From Wansuia hejianensis (GTDB lineage Bacteria; Bacillota; Clostridia; Lachnospirales; Lachnospiraceae): a stretch of 64,000 nucleotides of DNA. The notes under the pieces were generated by a model. It was not told the DNA's origin. It was given only the letters and a program-made list of their open reading frames with translations, and did not search any database. The position numbers were made by a program, and so were the translations under genes. Positions 50,429-60,243 of the stretch are shown one piece after another. The stretch covers positions 2,741,501-2,805,500 of the forward strand of contig NZ_CP060635.1 of the NCBI RefSeq assembly GCF_014337215.1. Reading direction: 5' to 3'. Every line of letters starts with the position of its first letter. Position 1 is the first letter of the stretch.

Positions 50429-52546
50429 TGAGAGGCCTAATGTTGCGATGCTTGTGTACCCTTCTTTCATATTGTACGAGCTGATGGAGTCGGGCGATAC
50501 CAGGTAGAAGCTATCGCCGGTATATATGCCGCGGATATTTTCTTGCCCGCCTGCGGCTTCTTCAGACAGATTCTCCTTTAATTCGCAGGTGAAGCCTTCT
50601 TCCTGGCTGTAGGAGAATACCAGATAGCTGTCTTTTCCTCCTTTTTCTGCGTCGCCCTGGGCCGCGAATCCGATCACATTCTTTTCTGCATGGGCCAGCA
50701 CGCTTTTGTAATTGTAGAGGGCAGGGCTGTAGCTGAAATCTTCCAGCACATACTTATTGACTTCTTTCATGTTTGCCGGATCGGAGATGTCGAACATAGA
50801 CAGCTTGAGCCCTTGCGTCCTTCCGGTTTCCGGGTCTGTTTCGTATCCTATGCCCAATAGCTGATCATCTCCCCAAAAATGGAGATATTCTGAGAAGCCT
50901 GTCACTTTTAGCTCTCCGATCACCCTCGGCTGATAGGGGTCTGACAGATCTACTGAAAACAGTGGGTCTGTGTTCCGGTATGTGACAAAGTATCCGGTAT
51001 CCCCCATAAAACGGGCCGAATATATGCTCTCACCGGGAGCCATTCCCTCAATGCAGCCGGCAAGGCTTAGATCTTCCTCTAATATATACAGATTATTCTT
51101 TTCCTGGCCGGAACTATGATCCATGGAGGTTGTCAGCACGCGCAGGAAGCCTTCCTGTTCATTGATCGCAAATACATCCCGGATCGTCCCGTTAACTGCT
51201 GCCGCGCTTTCTGCTTTGATCTTCCCCTCATGGAATGTAAATTTTGCAAGATTAGTTGCATCTCCATTATATCCATAACTGATTTCCTGCAAAATTATGC
51301 TTCCGGTACTGATATAAGCGTCAGTACCATTACTCAGTATCATCTTCGTATCCGCCGCTTTTCCTGGCTTATCCCCACTGACTGAAGAGATAATCCATGC
51401 CAGGTTCCCTCCTCCTGCCGGCAGATAGCAGCTGCCGGCGGAAATCGGTTCGTCATTTACCTCTGGAAGCCATTCGGGTGCAGTCTCTTCTTTCTCATAT
51501 ACAGACTTGCTTCCCTCCGGCACTCCCAGATATTCTTTTGTAAACAGATAGACATAATCACCGACTCTTCTGGATGTCTGATAGGCGCCGTCCTGGGTGA
51601 TGCTACCCTTCAGCACCGGATTGGTCCGGTCGGATATATCATAGGTCAGCAGCAGGGTTTTTTCCCTGCTTTCCAGGCTATATATTTCTGATGAATCCTC
51701 TTTAACACGAACGGCGTCCTTGCTGCCTGCCACTACTTGAAGGATATCGCCGTTCACGTACATGTCGTAAGCGGCCGCGGCTGAGCCAAGATTCTTCAGT
51801 GTTGTTACCGATACCAATTCCAGCTGCTCGTTCTCGGTTCTGACAATTTTAACCATGCGGCCGCTCAGTATATAAAGATAGCTTCCGTCATTTTTTACAA
51901 TGTCTGCTTCGTCAACCCCTTCCACCTGCACATTCGTAGAAGAATAACCGTAGCATACGCTTTCAGCTCCATCTGCCCCGCCGGAGGTTGCGCCTGTGCC
52001 GGAGGTAAGCCCCCCGTCTGAACCTGAAGATTCAGATTCCATCTTCATGTCATCAGCCGCACGCTCCTCTTTCATCTCGCCGGCCTTCAGGCTGTCATAG
52101 ATTTCTCCATAATCCTGTGCCTGCGTATACAAGCTGTTCATAGAAATGCGTTCCGCCTGTATTGCCATGCCGCCGCTTTTACTTTGGCCGCCAGACGCCT
52201 GTGCGCTGTCCTGTGTTCCTGCTGTGCTTCCAGATATCCCCTCCCCGCTCTCTGGCTCTGCCGCTGCGCTTTCCATAGGTGCGCTGGCCTTTGATGACGC
52301 GTCTCCAGAACTGCTCCCGGACATCAGGTATCTTCCGGCAGCCGCCACAATTCCAATGCATAGCAGCACGGCAGCAGCGCTGACAAGACTTTTCTTCCAG
52401 ACGCTCCGGCGCTTGTTTCCTGTACCGCCGCCGCACTGTTCTGCAGCATTCATTTTTTTTATTATCTCCTCCGGTTTCAGGCAGTCCGGCACCTGGACGT
52501 CCTGTGCAGAAGCCCGAATCCGTTCTAACAATTTGTTTTCATCCAT
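50426..52546 (-). CDS. Membrane-anchored beta-propeller protein, likely sigma-factor partner
   Basis: A 706-residue protein: a cytoplasmic N-terminus of about 48 residues (MDENKLLERIRASAQDVQVP, PEEIIKKMNAAE), one membrane helix (SLVSAAAVLLCIGIVAAAG), a serine-rich linker, and a large extracellular beta-propeller with the family motif TNVQVEGVDEADIVKNDGSY. It starts 13 bases after an ECF sigma gene on the same strand, so the short N-terminus may act as an anti-sigma segment controlled by the external propeller (inference). Confidence 0.85.
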   Translation of the reverse strand: MDENKLLERIRASAQDVQVPDCLKPEEIIKKMNAAEQCGGGTGNKRRSVWKKSLVSAAAVLLCIGIVAAAGRYLMSGSSSGDASSKASAPMESAAAEPESGEGISGSTAGTQDSAQASGGQSKSGGMAIQAERISMNSLYTQAQDYGEIYDSLKAGEMKEERAADDMKMESESSGSDGGLTSGTGATSGGADGAESVCYGYSSTNVQVEGVDEADIVKNDGSYLYILSGRMVKIVRTENEQLELVSVTTLKNLGSAAAAYDMYVNGDILQVVAGSKDAVRVKEDSSEIYSLESREKTLLLTYDISDRTNPVLKGSITQDGAYQTSRRVGDYVYLFTKEYLGVPEGSKSVYEKEETAPEWLPEVNDEPISAGSCYLPAGGGNLAWIISSVSGDKPGKAADTKMILSNGTDAYISTGSIILQEISYGYNGDATNLAKFTFHEGKIKAESAAAVNGTIRDVFAINEQEGFLRVLTTSMDHSSGQEKNNLYILEEDLSLAGCIEGMAPGESIYSARFMGDTGYFVTYRNTDPLFSVDLSDPYQPRVIGELKVTGFSEYLHFWGDDQLLGIGYETDPETGRTQGLKLSMFDISDPANMKEVNKYVLEDFSYSPALYNYKSVLAHAEKNVIGFAAQGDAEKGGKDSYLVFSYSQEEGFTCELKENLSEEAAGGQENIRGIYTGDSFYLVSPDSISSYNMKEGYTSIATLGLS

Positions 52547-52559
52547 CTTCCGGCACCTC

Positions 52560-53063
52560 CTATTCTCCCAGAATGGTTCCCATCTTTTTCAAAGCTCTGC
52601 TTTCCCTTGAGCGGACCGTATTTTCATTCATATGCAGCGCCGCCGCAATTTCACGGCTTTTATAGCCTGAAAAAAGATGCATGGAAATAATCAACCTTTC
52701 CTCATCATCCAACTTGGCAAAGGCCCGTCTCACTTCCATATGGTCCAGCATATCGCCCCCCTCGGAAGCCAGGTCGTCTGGGAGCTCCGCCGTTTTATTC
52801 ACATATTCCTTCAGTTTCATCCTGCACTTATTTGATAATATTTTAAAGATCCAGCCGCGAAAAGCCTCCGCGCTGCGCAATTTATGTATAGAGGCAAAGG
52901 CATCCGTCACCGTATCGCTGACCATATCCTCCGCGTCATGAGTATTTTTCAGAGTATACAGCGCAAACCGGTACAGATCCTGATAAACCTGCGCATACAA
53001 AGCTGCGAATGCCTGCGCATCCCTATTTCTGGCCCTTTCAACCAGTTGTAGATAGTTATCCAT
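52560..53063 (-). CDS. ECF RNA polymerase sigma factor
   Basis: A 167-residue sigma-70 family factor with region 2 (DLYRFALYTLKNTHDAEDMV, AFRGWIFKILSNKCR) and region 4 (LDDEERLIISMHLFSGYKSR, then IAAALHMNENTVRSRESRAL), and no regions 1 or 3. ATG 53063 follows AAGAGGGGTGATACA. It is paired with the downstream membrane beta-propeller protein, probably its regulator. Target promoters are unknown. Confidence 0.93.
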   Translation of the reverse strand: MDNYLQLVERARNRDAQAFAALYAQVYQDLYRFALYTLKNTHDAEDMVSDTVTDAFASIHKLRSAEAFRGWIFKILSNKCRMKLKEYVNKTAELPDDLASEGGDMLDHMEVRRAFAKLDDEERLIISMHLFSGYKSREIAAALHMNENTVRSRESRALKKMGTILGE

Positions 53064-53157
53064 TGTATCACCCCTCTTAGAACGCGTTCCTGTTTCGGTG
53101 TTCATCCATACAGTGTCCAAAATAATAAACTCTGTTGCAAAAGATACTGAAAATCAC

Positions 53158-53201
53158 GTACCCGGCCCGGCCGCCATTGACAAGGCCGCCGGGCCGGGTA
53201 C
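53158..53201 (-). terminator. Very GC-rich hairpin after the M29 aminopeptidase gene
   Basis: A 14-base perfect stem, GTACCCGGCCCGGC and its complement GCCGGGCCGGGTAC, extends inward around ATTGACAA. On the minus strand only GTGATTTTC follows, so the T tail is weak. It lies between the aminopeptidase end and the sigma gene promoter region. Confidence 0.6.
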
Positions 53202-53246
53202 CGCGCTTATACACAAAGATCCGGCCGTTTCACCGCCGACCCTCAA

Positions 53247-54362
53247 TTAAATTAAATTCTCCGGGTTCAGACATTCCAGCTCCGACACCACAAAACGTCC
53301 GTCTTTCCGTATCAGTACGTCGTCAAAATAGATTTCTCCGCCGCCGTACTCCGGCCGTTGGATCCACACCAGATCCCAGTGGATGGCCGACTGATTTCCA
53401 TTATAGGCATCTTTATAGCAATTCCCTGGCGTGAAATGTATGGAACCCTGAATCTTTTCATCAAACAATATATCCTTCATCGGCTCCAGGATGTAGGGAT
53501 TCACACCGATTGCAAATTCACCAATATAGCGGGCGCCCTCATCGGTATCAAAAACCTCATTAATCCTCCGGGTATCGTTCGCTGTGGCTTTGACGATCTT
53601 GCCATTCTCAAAAGTCAGCTTCACATCCTCGTATGAAAACCCCTGATACAAAGACGGAGCGTTATAGCTGATCGTTCCGTTGACTGAATCCCGGACCGGA
53701 GCTGTATATACTTCACCATCGGGAATATTCATATGTCCAGCACATGGGATTGCCGGAATATTTTTAATAGAAAAAGACAGGTCGGTGCCTGGGCCTGTCA
53801 TCCGCACCCGGTCAGTCTTCTCCATATAATCCACCAGGCTTTTCATCGCCTGGGCCATCTTGGAGTAATCCAGATTGCAGACGCGGAAATAGAAATCAGC
53901 AAAGGCTTCTGTGCTTGTACCGGAAAGCTGCGCCATGGCGCTATTGGGATAACGGAGCACCACCCAGCGGGTCTTGGGTACCCGTATTTTATGATGCACA
54001 GGCGTAGAATAATACTTCTCATAAAGGCTCATCCGTTCTGCCGGAACATCCGCGAGTTCCGACACATTATCACTTCCCCTCACACCGATGAAGCAGTCCA
54101 TCTTTCCCATCTGAAGCGCGTCCGCAGCCGCCATCAGTTCCATCTGTTCTTTTGTGGCATGTAACAGCACCTCCCGCTGGATCTCTGGTTCCTCATAGTG
54201 CGGGTAGGGAATTCCGCCTGCGTCATAGACTTCCCTCACAAGGGCTTTTGCCAGTTCTTTGGTATCCCGCCCTATATAATTAATGTATACCTGATCGCCT
54301 TTACCCACTCTGCAGGAATAGCTGACCAGATTATGCGCCAGCTCCTGAATTCTTATGTCCAT
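53247..54362 (-). CDS. M29 family aminopeptidase
   Basis: A 371-residue thermophilic-type metallo-aminopeptidase (AmpS/PepS family). It has the expected LVSYSCRVGKGDQVYIN start, RMTGPGTDLSFSIKN, the acidic metal ligands in NIPDGEVYTAPVRDSVNGTI, and the C-terminal HFTPGNCYKDAYNGNQSAIH followed by WDLV, with further histidine/aspartate ligands. It releases N-terminal residues from peptides in the cytosol. ATG 54362 with GGAGGAAGAATT was chosen; the upstream open frame overlaps a terminator hairpin. Confidence 0.93.
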   Translation of the reverse strand: MDIRIQELAHNLVSYSCRVGKGDQVYINYIGRDTKELAKALVREVYDAGGIPYPHYEEPEIQREVLLHATKEQMELMAAADALQMGKMDCFIGVRGSDNVSELADVPAERMSLYEKYYSTPVHHKIRVPKTRWVVLRYPNSAMAQLSGTSTEAFADFYFRVCNLDYSKMAQAMKSLVDYMEKTDRVRMTGPGTDLSFSIKNIPAIPCAGHMNIPDGEVYTAPVRDSVNGTISYNAPSLYQGFSYEDVKLTFENGKIVKATANDTRRINEVFDTDEGARYIGEFAIGVNPYILEPMKDILFDEKIQGSIHFTPGNCYKDAYNGNQSAIHWDLVWIQRPEYGGGEIYFDDVLIRKDGRFVVSELECLNPENLI

Positions 54363-54407
54363 AATTCTTCCTCCTGTTTCATTATAATGTTGCATACAGA
54401 TGCTTAA

Positions 54408-54446
54408 GAGCCGGCCGCAGACCTTCCAGTCATGCGGCCGGCTCCA
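54408..54446 (-). terminator. Hairpin after the 819-residue envelope protein gene
   Basis: GAGCCGGCCGCA (54408-54419) pairs with TGCGGCCGGCTC (54435-54446), a perfect 12-base stem. The minus-strand tail is TTAAGC, so termination is likely but not classical. Confidence 0.6.
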
Positions 54447-54501
54447 TCCCTTCATGCTGCCCGCCTGGCCTGCTGCCCTCGGAAATAAATTTTATAACAG
54501 C

Positions 54502-56961
54502 TCAGCCATCACTGTCTTCTCTGTAGCTGACAAATACATTGCCCAGAGAGGCCAGCAGTGTCTCCGCATCGTCGGATGCCACAGGCTTCACCTCCTGCGT
54601 CGCAGGAGTAAACAACCAGATATTGTATATATCATATCCTATAATCACGGCCGTTTCCTCAGCGGATATCTTCGCGATTACCGGATAGCCGTTGCTGATC
54701 TGATAATAAATGTTGTCCAGAGAGCAGCCTGTCAGATTTAATACGGTATAACCTTCCCCCAGAGACTGCTGCACAGAGGCCTCATCGATCGGGGCCTGAA
54801 GAATTCCCTCAGGTATCCCGGATGTCTCCAGCTTGACTGAACTTTTTGTATTACCTCGTTCCCATACATACTGCTGACGGCCGTTCAGAACAACTCCCAC
54901 CTGTTCATCCGCTTCCTTCACCGCATCATTTACCTTTGTAAAGATATTCTGAAGCCTTCCCTTGCCATAGACATAATACACATCCTCGCTCATGGCAGGA
55001 AGCTCAAGCACCGCCTCCGGCACCGTCTCCTTATCGATGTACTGGGTCTTCAGCACCAGAAGATTTTTGGTCTTGCCATTTACTGTAAATACAATTGCGA
55101 CCTGTGTCCCCTTTCGTTCGCTGACATTCAGCCTGATAGATACAGTTTCTTCAGTATTCTGAATATTATTCATGATATGATCGCTGTCTGCCGGCGTAAA
55201 TCCCCCGCCGGTGCGGGTGGCCCGCTCCAGCTCCAGAAGACCTTCTTTTCGCTTCACAGCTGTCACATATACTCCATCCTTCTGATACTCCTTGGCTATC
55301 TCCCCATCAATATTCTGAATGCAAATGCGGTACATGGCAAAGGTGATATTGCCAGCCACATCTGAGACAATATCTGTATCATGGGCAAGCCCATAGACAA
55401 AATCCTCGTTTATAAATCCCAGCGCTTTAACCTTTTCTCCCGCCGGAGCTGAAACCTCCATCGTCTTTCCTGTCTCCAGACTCATCACCGTCACATGGGA
55501 AGAGCTGTTTTCATCCATCTCCTCCATCCAGGCGACGCTTTGCTGGCTGTCCGACACAACGAAACAATCCGGATTCATATCATCCTGCAAAACAGTGCAG
55601 ACAGCATCCTGCAGATTGATCTGATACAGGGAATCTCCCAGATACAGATACAGCATGTCCGCCCCATTTACATAAGAGAGCATTGACAGACTCTGCTGCA
55701 TCACCTCCCAGCTCGTACTGACAGGGATGAACATCTTCTCTTCCGCCACGTTCTGCTCCGCGCTGTAGCTATAGACTGAGATTCCCAGCCTTCCCTCATG
55801 GTCACCGGCACTCATATACCCGAAGACCACAAACGAGATATCTCCCGTCTCCGCTACTTTGGAAATCTTAATCTCATGATTCAGGTTCTCTGTTCTCTCG
55901 TCCGGAGTTCCGGCGCTGCGGAAACCAAAAACCTTCGTTGCTTTATTGGCACTTCTGTTATAAGACCACAGCTCACCACTGGTTACAAATGCCACGATAT
56001 CCGCGCTCTGGTTGCTGACGTATTGAACGTCCTTTCCGGTGACGCCCAGGTTAATCCCCGTATCAGTCAGAACCGGAAGAGTTCCGTCAAACACCTGCTC
56101 CGCGCTGCGTTCGAAATCCAGCAGTATGATTTGATCCTGTGAATTCCTCATCCGGTAAAATTCCTGTACACCATAGTATTCCGTATTTCCCTCCGAGTCC
56201 TTTGCGCTTATGAGATATTCCATGCTTACACTGACAGTCGTCTCATTGGCCTCCTTGATGACGGGAACAGCTTTCTTCACAAGCTCCGGCCCGAGGCTTC
56301 CCCACGTCACCTGATCCAGGCTGGAATGTATTGTCACATTATGGAAGCTGCTGTTGCTGGCAGAACTGTCGGGTTCAAGATAAGACGCCAGATCCCCGGA
56401 CATCTCCTTATTCAGACAGGTTTCATAGAAATTCTGAACAAACTTCAGATATTCGCCCACATTCAGGCCGCCTCTCTGAACCAGGCGGGTATAGTAATAT
56501 ACCGGCGTCTCTGCTCCTATATCCACCGTAAAACGCAGCATGTATTCCTGATTCATGAGAATTGGCGTGTCCAGTTTAAAAGAAGCCAACTGCAGGCTTC
56601 CATCTCCTGTCAGATTCTTCACCTTGCCATTTTCGACCAGCGATCCATCCTCCAGAGAAGTCACCTGATAGCTGATCCCCTGAACCTTACAGTCAAAAGG
56701 CTGCAGCTGCAGGGTCAGCGTACGGTCTGTCGGAAGCAGCGTCAGGCTTTCTCTCTCTGCCCGCTCTTCAACCTCTTGCCTGTAGCCGAACATCCGGTTG
56801 ACTGTAGTTTCCGCTTCCACCATATACATGACCGGCAGCGTGGGATACTCCATCCCCTTCGTATTCGCCGTCTCTTTTCGGTTTAAAATATTGGAAAATA
56901 AAATGACACCGGCAATAAAAACGCCGATAAGAACCCCTGCTTTTATAAGAAATCTTTTCAT
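54502..56961 (-). CDS. Large membrane-anchored extracellular protein, unknown family
   Basis: About 819 residues. One N-terminal membrane helix (AGVLIGVFIAGVILFSNIL) is followed by a long beta-rich extracellular region with no cysteine pairs or catalytic motif that I can name. Repeated blade-like strands (VAFVTSGELWSYNRSANKAT, ISFVVFGYMSAGDHEGRLGI) suggest a propeller-like fold. ATG 56961 was chosen, with GGGGAG about ten bases upstream. Downstream lies the M29 gene behind a terminator. Confidence 0.7.
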   Translation of the reverse strand: MKRFLIKAGVLIGVFIAGVILFSNILNRKETANTKGMEYPTLPVMYMVEAETTVNRMFGYRQEVEERAERESLTLLPTDRTLTLQLQPFDCKVQGISYQVTSLEDGSLVENGKVKNLTGDGSLQLASFKLDTPILMNQEYMLRFTVDIGAETPVYYYTRLVQRGGLNVGEYLKFVQNFYETCLNKEMSGDLASYLEPDSSASNSSFHNVTIHSSLDQVTWGSLGPELVKKAVPVIKEANETTVSVSMEYLISAKDSEGNTEYYGVQEFYRMRNSQDQIILLDFERSAEQVFDGTLPVLTDTGINLGVTGKDVQYVSNQSADIVAFVTSGELWSYNRSANKATKVFGFRSAGTPDERTENLNHEIKISKVAETGDISFVVFGYMSAGDHEGRLGISVYSYSAEQNVAEEKMFIPVSTSWEVMQQSLSMLSYVNGADMLYLYLGDSLYQINLQDAVCTVLQDDMNPDCFVVSDSQQSVAWMEEMDENSSSHVTVMSLETGKTMEVSAPAGEKVKALGFINEDFVYGLAHDTDIVSDVAGNITFAMYRICIQNIDGEIAKEYQKDGVYVTAVKRKEGLLELERATRTGGGFTPADSDHIMNNIQNTEETVSIRLNVSERKGTQVAIVFTVNGKTKNLLVLKTQYIDKETVPEAVLELPAMSEDVYYVYGKGRLQNIFTKVNDAVKEADEQVGVVLNGRQQYVWERGNTKSSVKLETSGIPEGILQAPIDEASVQQSLGEGYTVLNLTGCSLDNIYYQISNGYPVIAKISAEETAVIIGYDIYNIWLFTPATQEVKPVASDDAETLLASLGNVFVSYREDSDG

Positions 56962-57097
56962 TATTATACTGCTCCCCTGTATATCATTAAGCACCATAGG
57001 TTGACAAAGGACTCCCCTTTTCCTCTGCTAACCTATGGCATCTATCTCTCGCTTGCTTCTATTGTAATCGGTTTACGTAAAATCGGCAACCAGAAAT

Positions 57098-57478
57098 TTA
57101 AAAAAATCTCCGACATCTTCTGCGCCGGCATCTCCGGCGGTACATTTCGTTGTAAAGCAGCACCCCGATCAGGTCTCTTAGTCCCTCTCCCCGGTTCCGG
57201 TTCATCGCTTCCATCTCTTTACCATCTCCCGGCAGCTTTTCCTCAATCCGCCGGCAAATCTGCCGCATCATCAATTTGTCCGGATAATCGTCAAACATCA
57301 TGCTTCCATCATATTCCATCCGGTCACACTCCTGCTCCACCAGTTCCTGTACCTGTGCGGCCGTTTCCGAATAAAAGGATTTCATCACCTGCAGATCTCT
57401 GTCCTGTTCCTTTTCCTGGTCAAACAGGTAAGGGACTGGATAAGCCATGTAAAATGGCATTGGCTTCTCATAGAACAT
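57098..57478 (-). CDS. Hypothetical protein, 126 residues, arginine-rich tail
   Basis: A small protein beginning MFYEKPMPFYMAYPVPYLFD, with a helical acidic middle (ETAAQVQELVEQECDRMEYD) and a tail of alternating arginine and cysteine (YRRRCRRRRCRRFF). TAGGAGCCTATCAG precedes ATG. The aromatic/proline start and Cys-Arg tail recall spore-associated or coat-type proteins, but I do not recognise a family. Confidence 0.65.
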   Translation of the reverse strand: MFYEKPMPFYMAYPVPYLFDQEKEQDRDLQVMKSFYSETAAQVQELVEQECDRMEYDGSMMFDDYPDKLMMRQICRRIEEKLPGDGKEMEAMNRNRGEGLRDLIGVLLYNEMYRRRCRRRRCRRFF

Positions 57479-57707
57479 CTGATAGGCTCCTATCCGTTGT
57501 TTTCTCTATATGATATGCCATACCGGCCGCTTTTGTGAAGGGTGGATTTTCTTAAAAATCTGTGAAGAACCTTGCCAAAACTATTTCCGGGGTTTACAAT
57601 CACCCGTAAAGCAGAAGCTGCTGAGATTTCCGCTATGCTCACGTGGAAACACCCCTCGGAACATGGTTTCTGAACGGTAACACACAGAATTACTATTGGA
57701 GGAAATG

Positions 57708-58835
57708 ATGGAAAATATTACGACGATCTATGAACTGGCAAAACAGTTAGGTCTGATAGACGCATTTTTTGACACCTATGGAAAATATATCTGGACAGCT
57801 GGTCTGATTCTGGCACTTCTGAACTGTCTGTTCGGTTACAAGCTGCGAAAGCTCTGGGGCGTGCTCTTCGGCTTCCTCGTGGGAGCCGCCGCTGGTCTTG
57901 GCCTCGCGTTTTACTTAAAACAATCAGGAAAAGTTGCCCTGGTGGCGGCCCTTGCCATTGGTATATTTTTTGCCCTATTAGCATTCCTGCTATACCGCCT
58001 GGGACTGTTCTTCCTGTGCGCCGGACTGTCTGCCTTTTTCCTGTGGCAGCTGCTCCCCTTCCATACGGGACCTGCCCTGATTGTATATCTGGTCATTGGG
58101 GCTGTCGTTGGAGTACTTGCCCTCGCCAAAGAACGTCTGACTGTCTCCCTTGCCACCTCCATAGGCGGCGCCTGGGGCACCGCCTGGTTCTTTTCTCAGC
58201 TGACCGGGCATCACCAACTGATACTGCTGATCTTTATCACGATCGCCCTGTCCCTTCTTGGTATCATGCTTCAGCTGAAGCCATGGAAGGATCGGAAATA
58301 TTGGAATTCAGAGGATGAAAAAAACCGGCAGGAATTAAAAGAACAACGTGAGCGCCGTGCCCAAAAGAAAAAAGCCAAACGCAAAAAGGCCCGCCAAAAC
58401 CGGAAGCGCAAAAGAAAAGACCGCAAAGAAAACCGCCGTCAAGACCAGAGAGAAGAGAAGCGCCAGGACGACCGGCGTGGAAAATCGTCCAGACGGCAGA
58501 ACCAGCAGCCTTCCGGACAAAACAAGCCGGCTGACGCACGCTCAGATTTTTCTGTACACTCTGATTCTGCCGCACGCTCTGATTACGACGCACGTTTTGA
58601 CCACGACACAAACATAGATTCTGCCGCACACAAGAGCCACGCCGGATACGCGGATTCTTCCGCTCATGCTGATTTTCTCGAACGTTCAGATGCCGCAGCG
58701 TCAGAAGGCACCCCTGCGCCAACAAGCGGCGCCTTCCCGGAATCCAATCCCCTGGACTTCTCTGATGTACGCAGCCAGTTGTCACAGGAAGTGGCGGAAA
58801 TCTACCAAAAACAACAAGAAGAATCAAAGGAATAA
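57708..58835 (+). CDS. DUF4203/TMEM198-like membrane protein with charged tail
   Basis: A 375-residue protein. Residues 1-190 hold about six membrane helices with glycine-rich segments (VLFGFLVGAAAGLGLAFYL, VYLVIGAVVGVLALA). A very basic stretch follows (about 205-255, mainly K/R/Q/E), then a low-complexity tail rich in Ser, Asp, His and Ala with drifting repeats such as SAARSDYDARFDHD. The function is unknown. ATG 57708 has GGAGG five bases away. Confidence 0.75.
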   Translation: MENITTIYELAKQLGLIDAFFDTYGKYIWTAGLILALLNCLFGYKLRKLWGVLFGFLVGAAAGLGLAFYLKQSGKVALVAALAIGIFFALLAFLLYRLGLFFLCAGLSAFFLWQLLPFHTGPALIVYLVIGAVVGVLALAKERLTVSLATSIGGAWGTAWFFSQLTGHHQLILLIFITIALSLLGIMLQLKPWKDRKYWNSEDEKNRQELKEQRERRAQKKKAKRKKARQNRKRKRKDRKENRRQDQREEKRQDDRRGKSSRRQNQQPSGQNKPADARSDFSVHSDSAARSDYDARFDHDTNIDSAAHKSHAGYADSSAHADFLERSDAAASEGTPAPTSGAFPESNPLDFSDVRSQLSQEVAEIYQKQQEESKE

Positions 58836-58987
58836 ACCGCCCTGCCTGGCAGTACGATTATTACGGTCCTCTGACCAAAAGCCAGGGGAATGGACGCTTC
58901 ACGGCCAAACAGCCTGCGAACTGCTGATAAATTTTACAAAGTTATGAAAATTATATGAAGTATTATAGACTAATCTACAAGTTTGTG

Positions 58988-58993
58988 TATAAT
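58988..58993 (+). promoter_or_regulatory. Extended -10 promoter of the sugar-binding lipoprotein
   Basis: TGTG precedes TATAAT; no good -35 box is present 17 bases upstream (ATAGAC). The leader to the start codon is about 115 bases. Confidence 0.45.
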
Positions 58994-59112
58994 GATTATT
59001 GGAAATTGATACACAGTTGTATATCTCAGGATTGCAGAGGACAGAACTGTTACATTTATTTCTAGTTCATTAAAGAATGTATGACAGCATGTAAAGAATG
59101 AGAGGATGTGTC

Positions 59113-60237
59113 ATGAAAAGGAAATTAGCAGGAGCGATTTTACTGAGCCTGGTGACGGCCATATCTGCGTCTTGCAGCAGGGGGGAAGTGAACGCCGCCG
59201 GAAGCGCTTTGCCGACGGGAAAAAATCAGGAATCGTCTGCACCGTCAGGAAACAGCCAGGATGACGAGCCGGAGATCACGCTGCCTGAAGAGCAGGAGCT
59301 CGCTGTGGATTACACGACTGTGAAAGGAGTCCGCGCTGAAGCCGGAGCCTATCTGGCCGTAGTTGCCAAGGGCCTGGACAGCGGATACTGGGATGCTGTT
59401 AAGGAAGGAGCATCCCGGGCAATAGAGGATCTTAACGAACAACTGGGCTACACTGGGGACCATGAGATACGTATGACCTTTGAAGGCCCCGGTGATAATA
59501 GTGACGTAGACTCACAGATTAATACAATTGATGCGGTGCTGGCTGAGAATCCAACTGCTCTGTGCCTAGCCGCCATCGATATGAAATCCTGTCAGCCACA
59601 GCTGGAAACTGCCCAGGATAACGGAATACCTGTTGTGATGCTGGATTCAGGGGTAGAAAGCGATCTGGCAGTCAGTTCCTGCATCACCGACAATCAATCG
59701 GCCGCGGCAGAAGCAGCTAAAAAATTGTGCGAGGCAGTTGGGGATAAAGGCCAAGTAGCCGTCATCGCCCATATTCAGAGTTCTGAAACCAGCGCCGACC
59801 GCGTGGCAGGATTCCGGCGGGAACTTACAGCAAACCATCCGGAAATTGAATTGGCTGAAGTGCTTTATGAAAATGAAGAAGAAACAATAGAAAACATGGT
59901 GCTGTCCCTTCTTGAAGCGCACCCGGATCTTAAGGGTATTTTCTGTACGAATGAAAGCATGACAGAAAAAATGCTGGATATAGCGCTGGACCTCGAAAGG
60001 GACGATCTGAAAATTGTCGGATTTGACGCCGGGGAAAAGCAAATCAAAGCTATAGCCGACGGAAGTGAGTACGGGACGGTCTGCCAGAATCCTTATGGCA
60101 TGGGTTACGCATCCGTTGTAGCAGCCCTGCGGGCTGCAGCCCATCAGACGGTAGATGCCTATATCGATCCAGGTTATCAGTGGATCGATAAAAGCAACAT
60201 GGAACTGGAAGAAAATCAGAAATATTTATATAAATAG
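59113..60237 (+). CDS. Sugar-binding (RbsB-type) lipoprotein, orphan
   Basis: A 374-residue exported protein. The signal ends LVTAISASC (lipobox), a linker follows, then the periplasmic-binding type I fold (AVVAKGLDSGYWDAVKEGAS, PTALCLAAIDMKSCQPQLET, VVMLDSGVESDLAVSSCITD, IVGFDAGEKQIKAIADG). It binds a sugar or related small molecule outside the cell. No permease or ATPase gene is adjacent, so it may serve a distant transporter or a sensor kinase. ATG 59113 follows GAGAGGATGTGTC. Confidence 0.88.
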   Translation: MKRKLAGAILLSLVTAISASCSRGEVNAAGSALPTGKNQESSAPSGNSQDDEPEITLPEEQELAVDYTTVKGVRAEAGAYLAVVAKGLDSGYWDAVKEGASRAIEDLNEQLGYTGDHEIRMTFEGPGDNSDVDSQINTIDAVLAENPTALCLAAIDMKSCQPQLETAQDNGIPVVMLDSGVESDLAVSSCITDNQSAAAEAAKKLCEAVGDKGQVAVIAHIQSSETSADRVAGFRRELTANHPEIELAEVLYENEEETIENMVLSLLEAHPDLKGIFCTNESMTEKMLDIALDLERDDLKIVGFDAGEKQIKAIADGSEYGTVCQNPYGMGYASVVAALRAAAHQTVDAYIDPGYQWIDKSNMELEENQKYLYK

Positions 60238-60243
60238 GTGCGG

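Noticed and set aside
53158..53201. The very GC-rich palindrome as a third copy of the repeat family
   Set aside because: It shares no terminal repeat or core sequence with the two elements and fits a simple terminator position.
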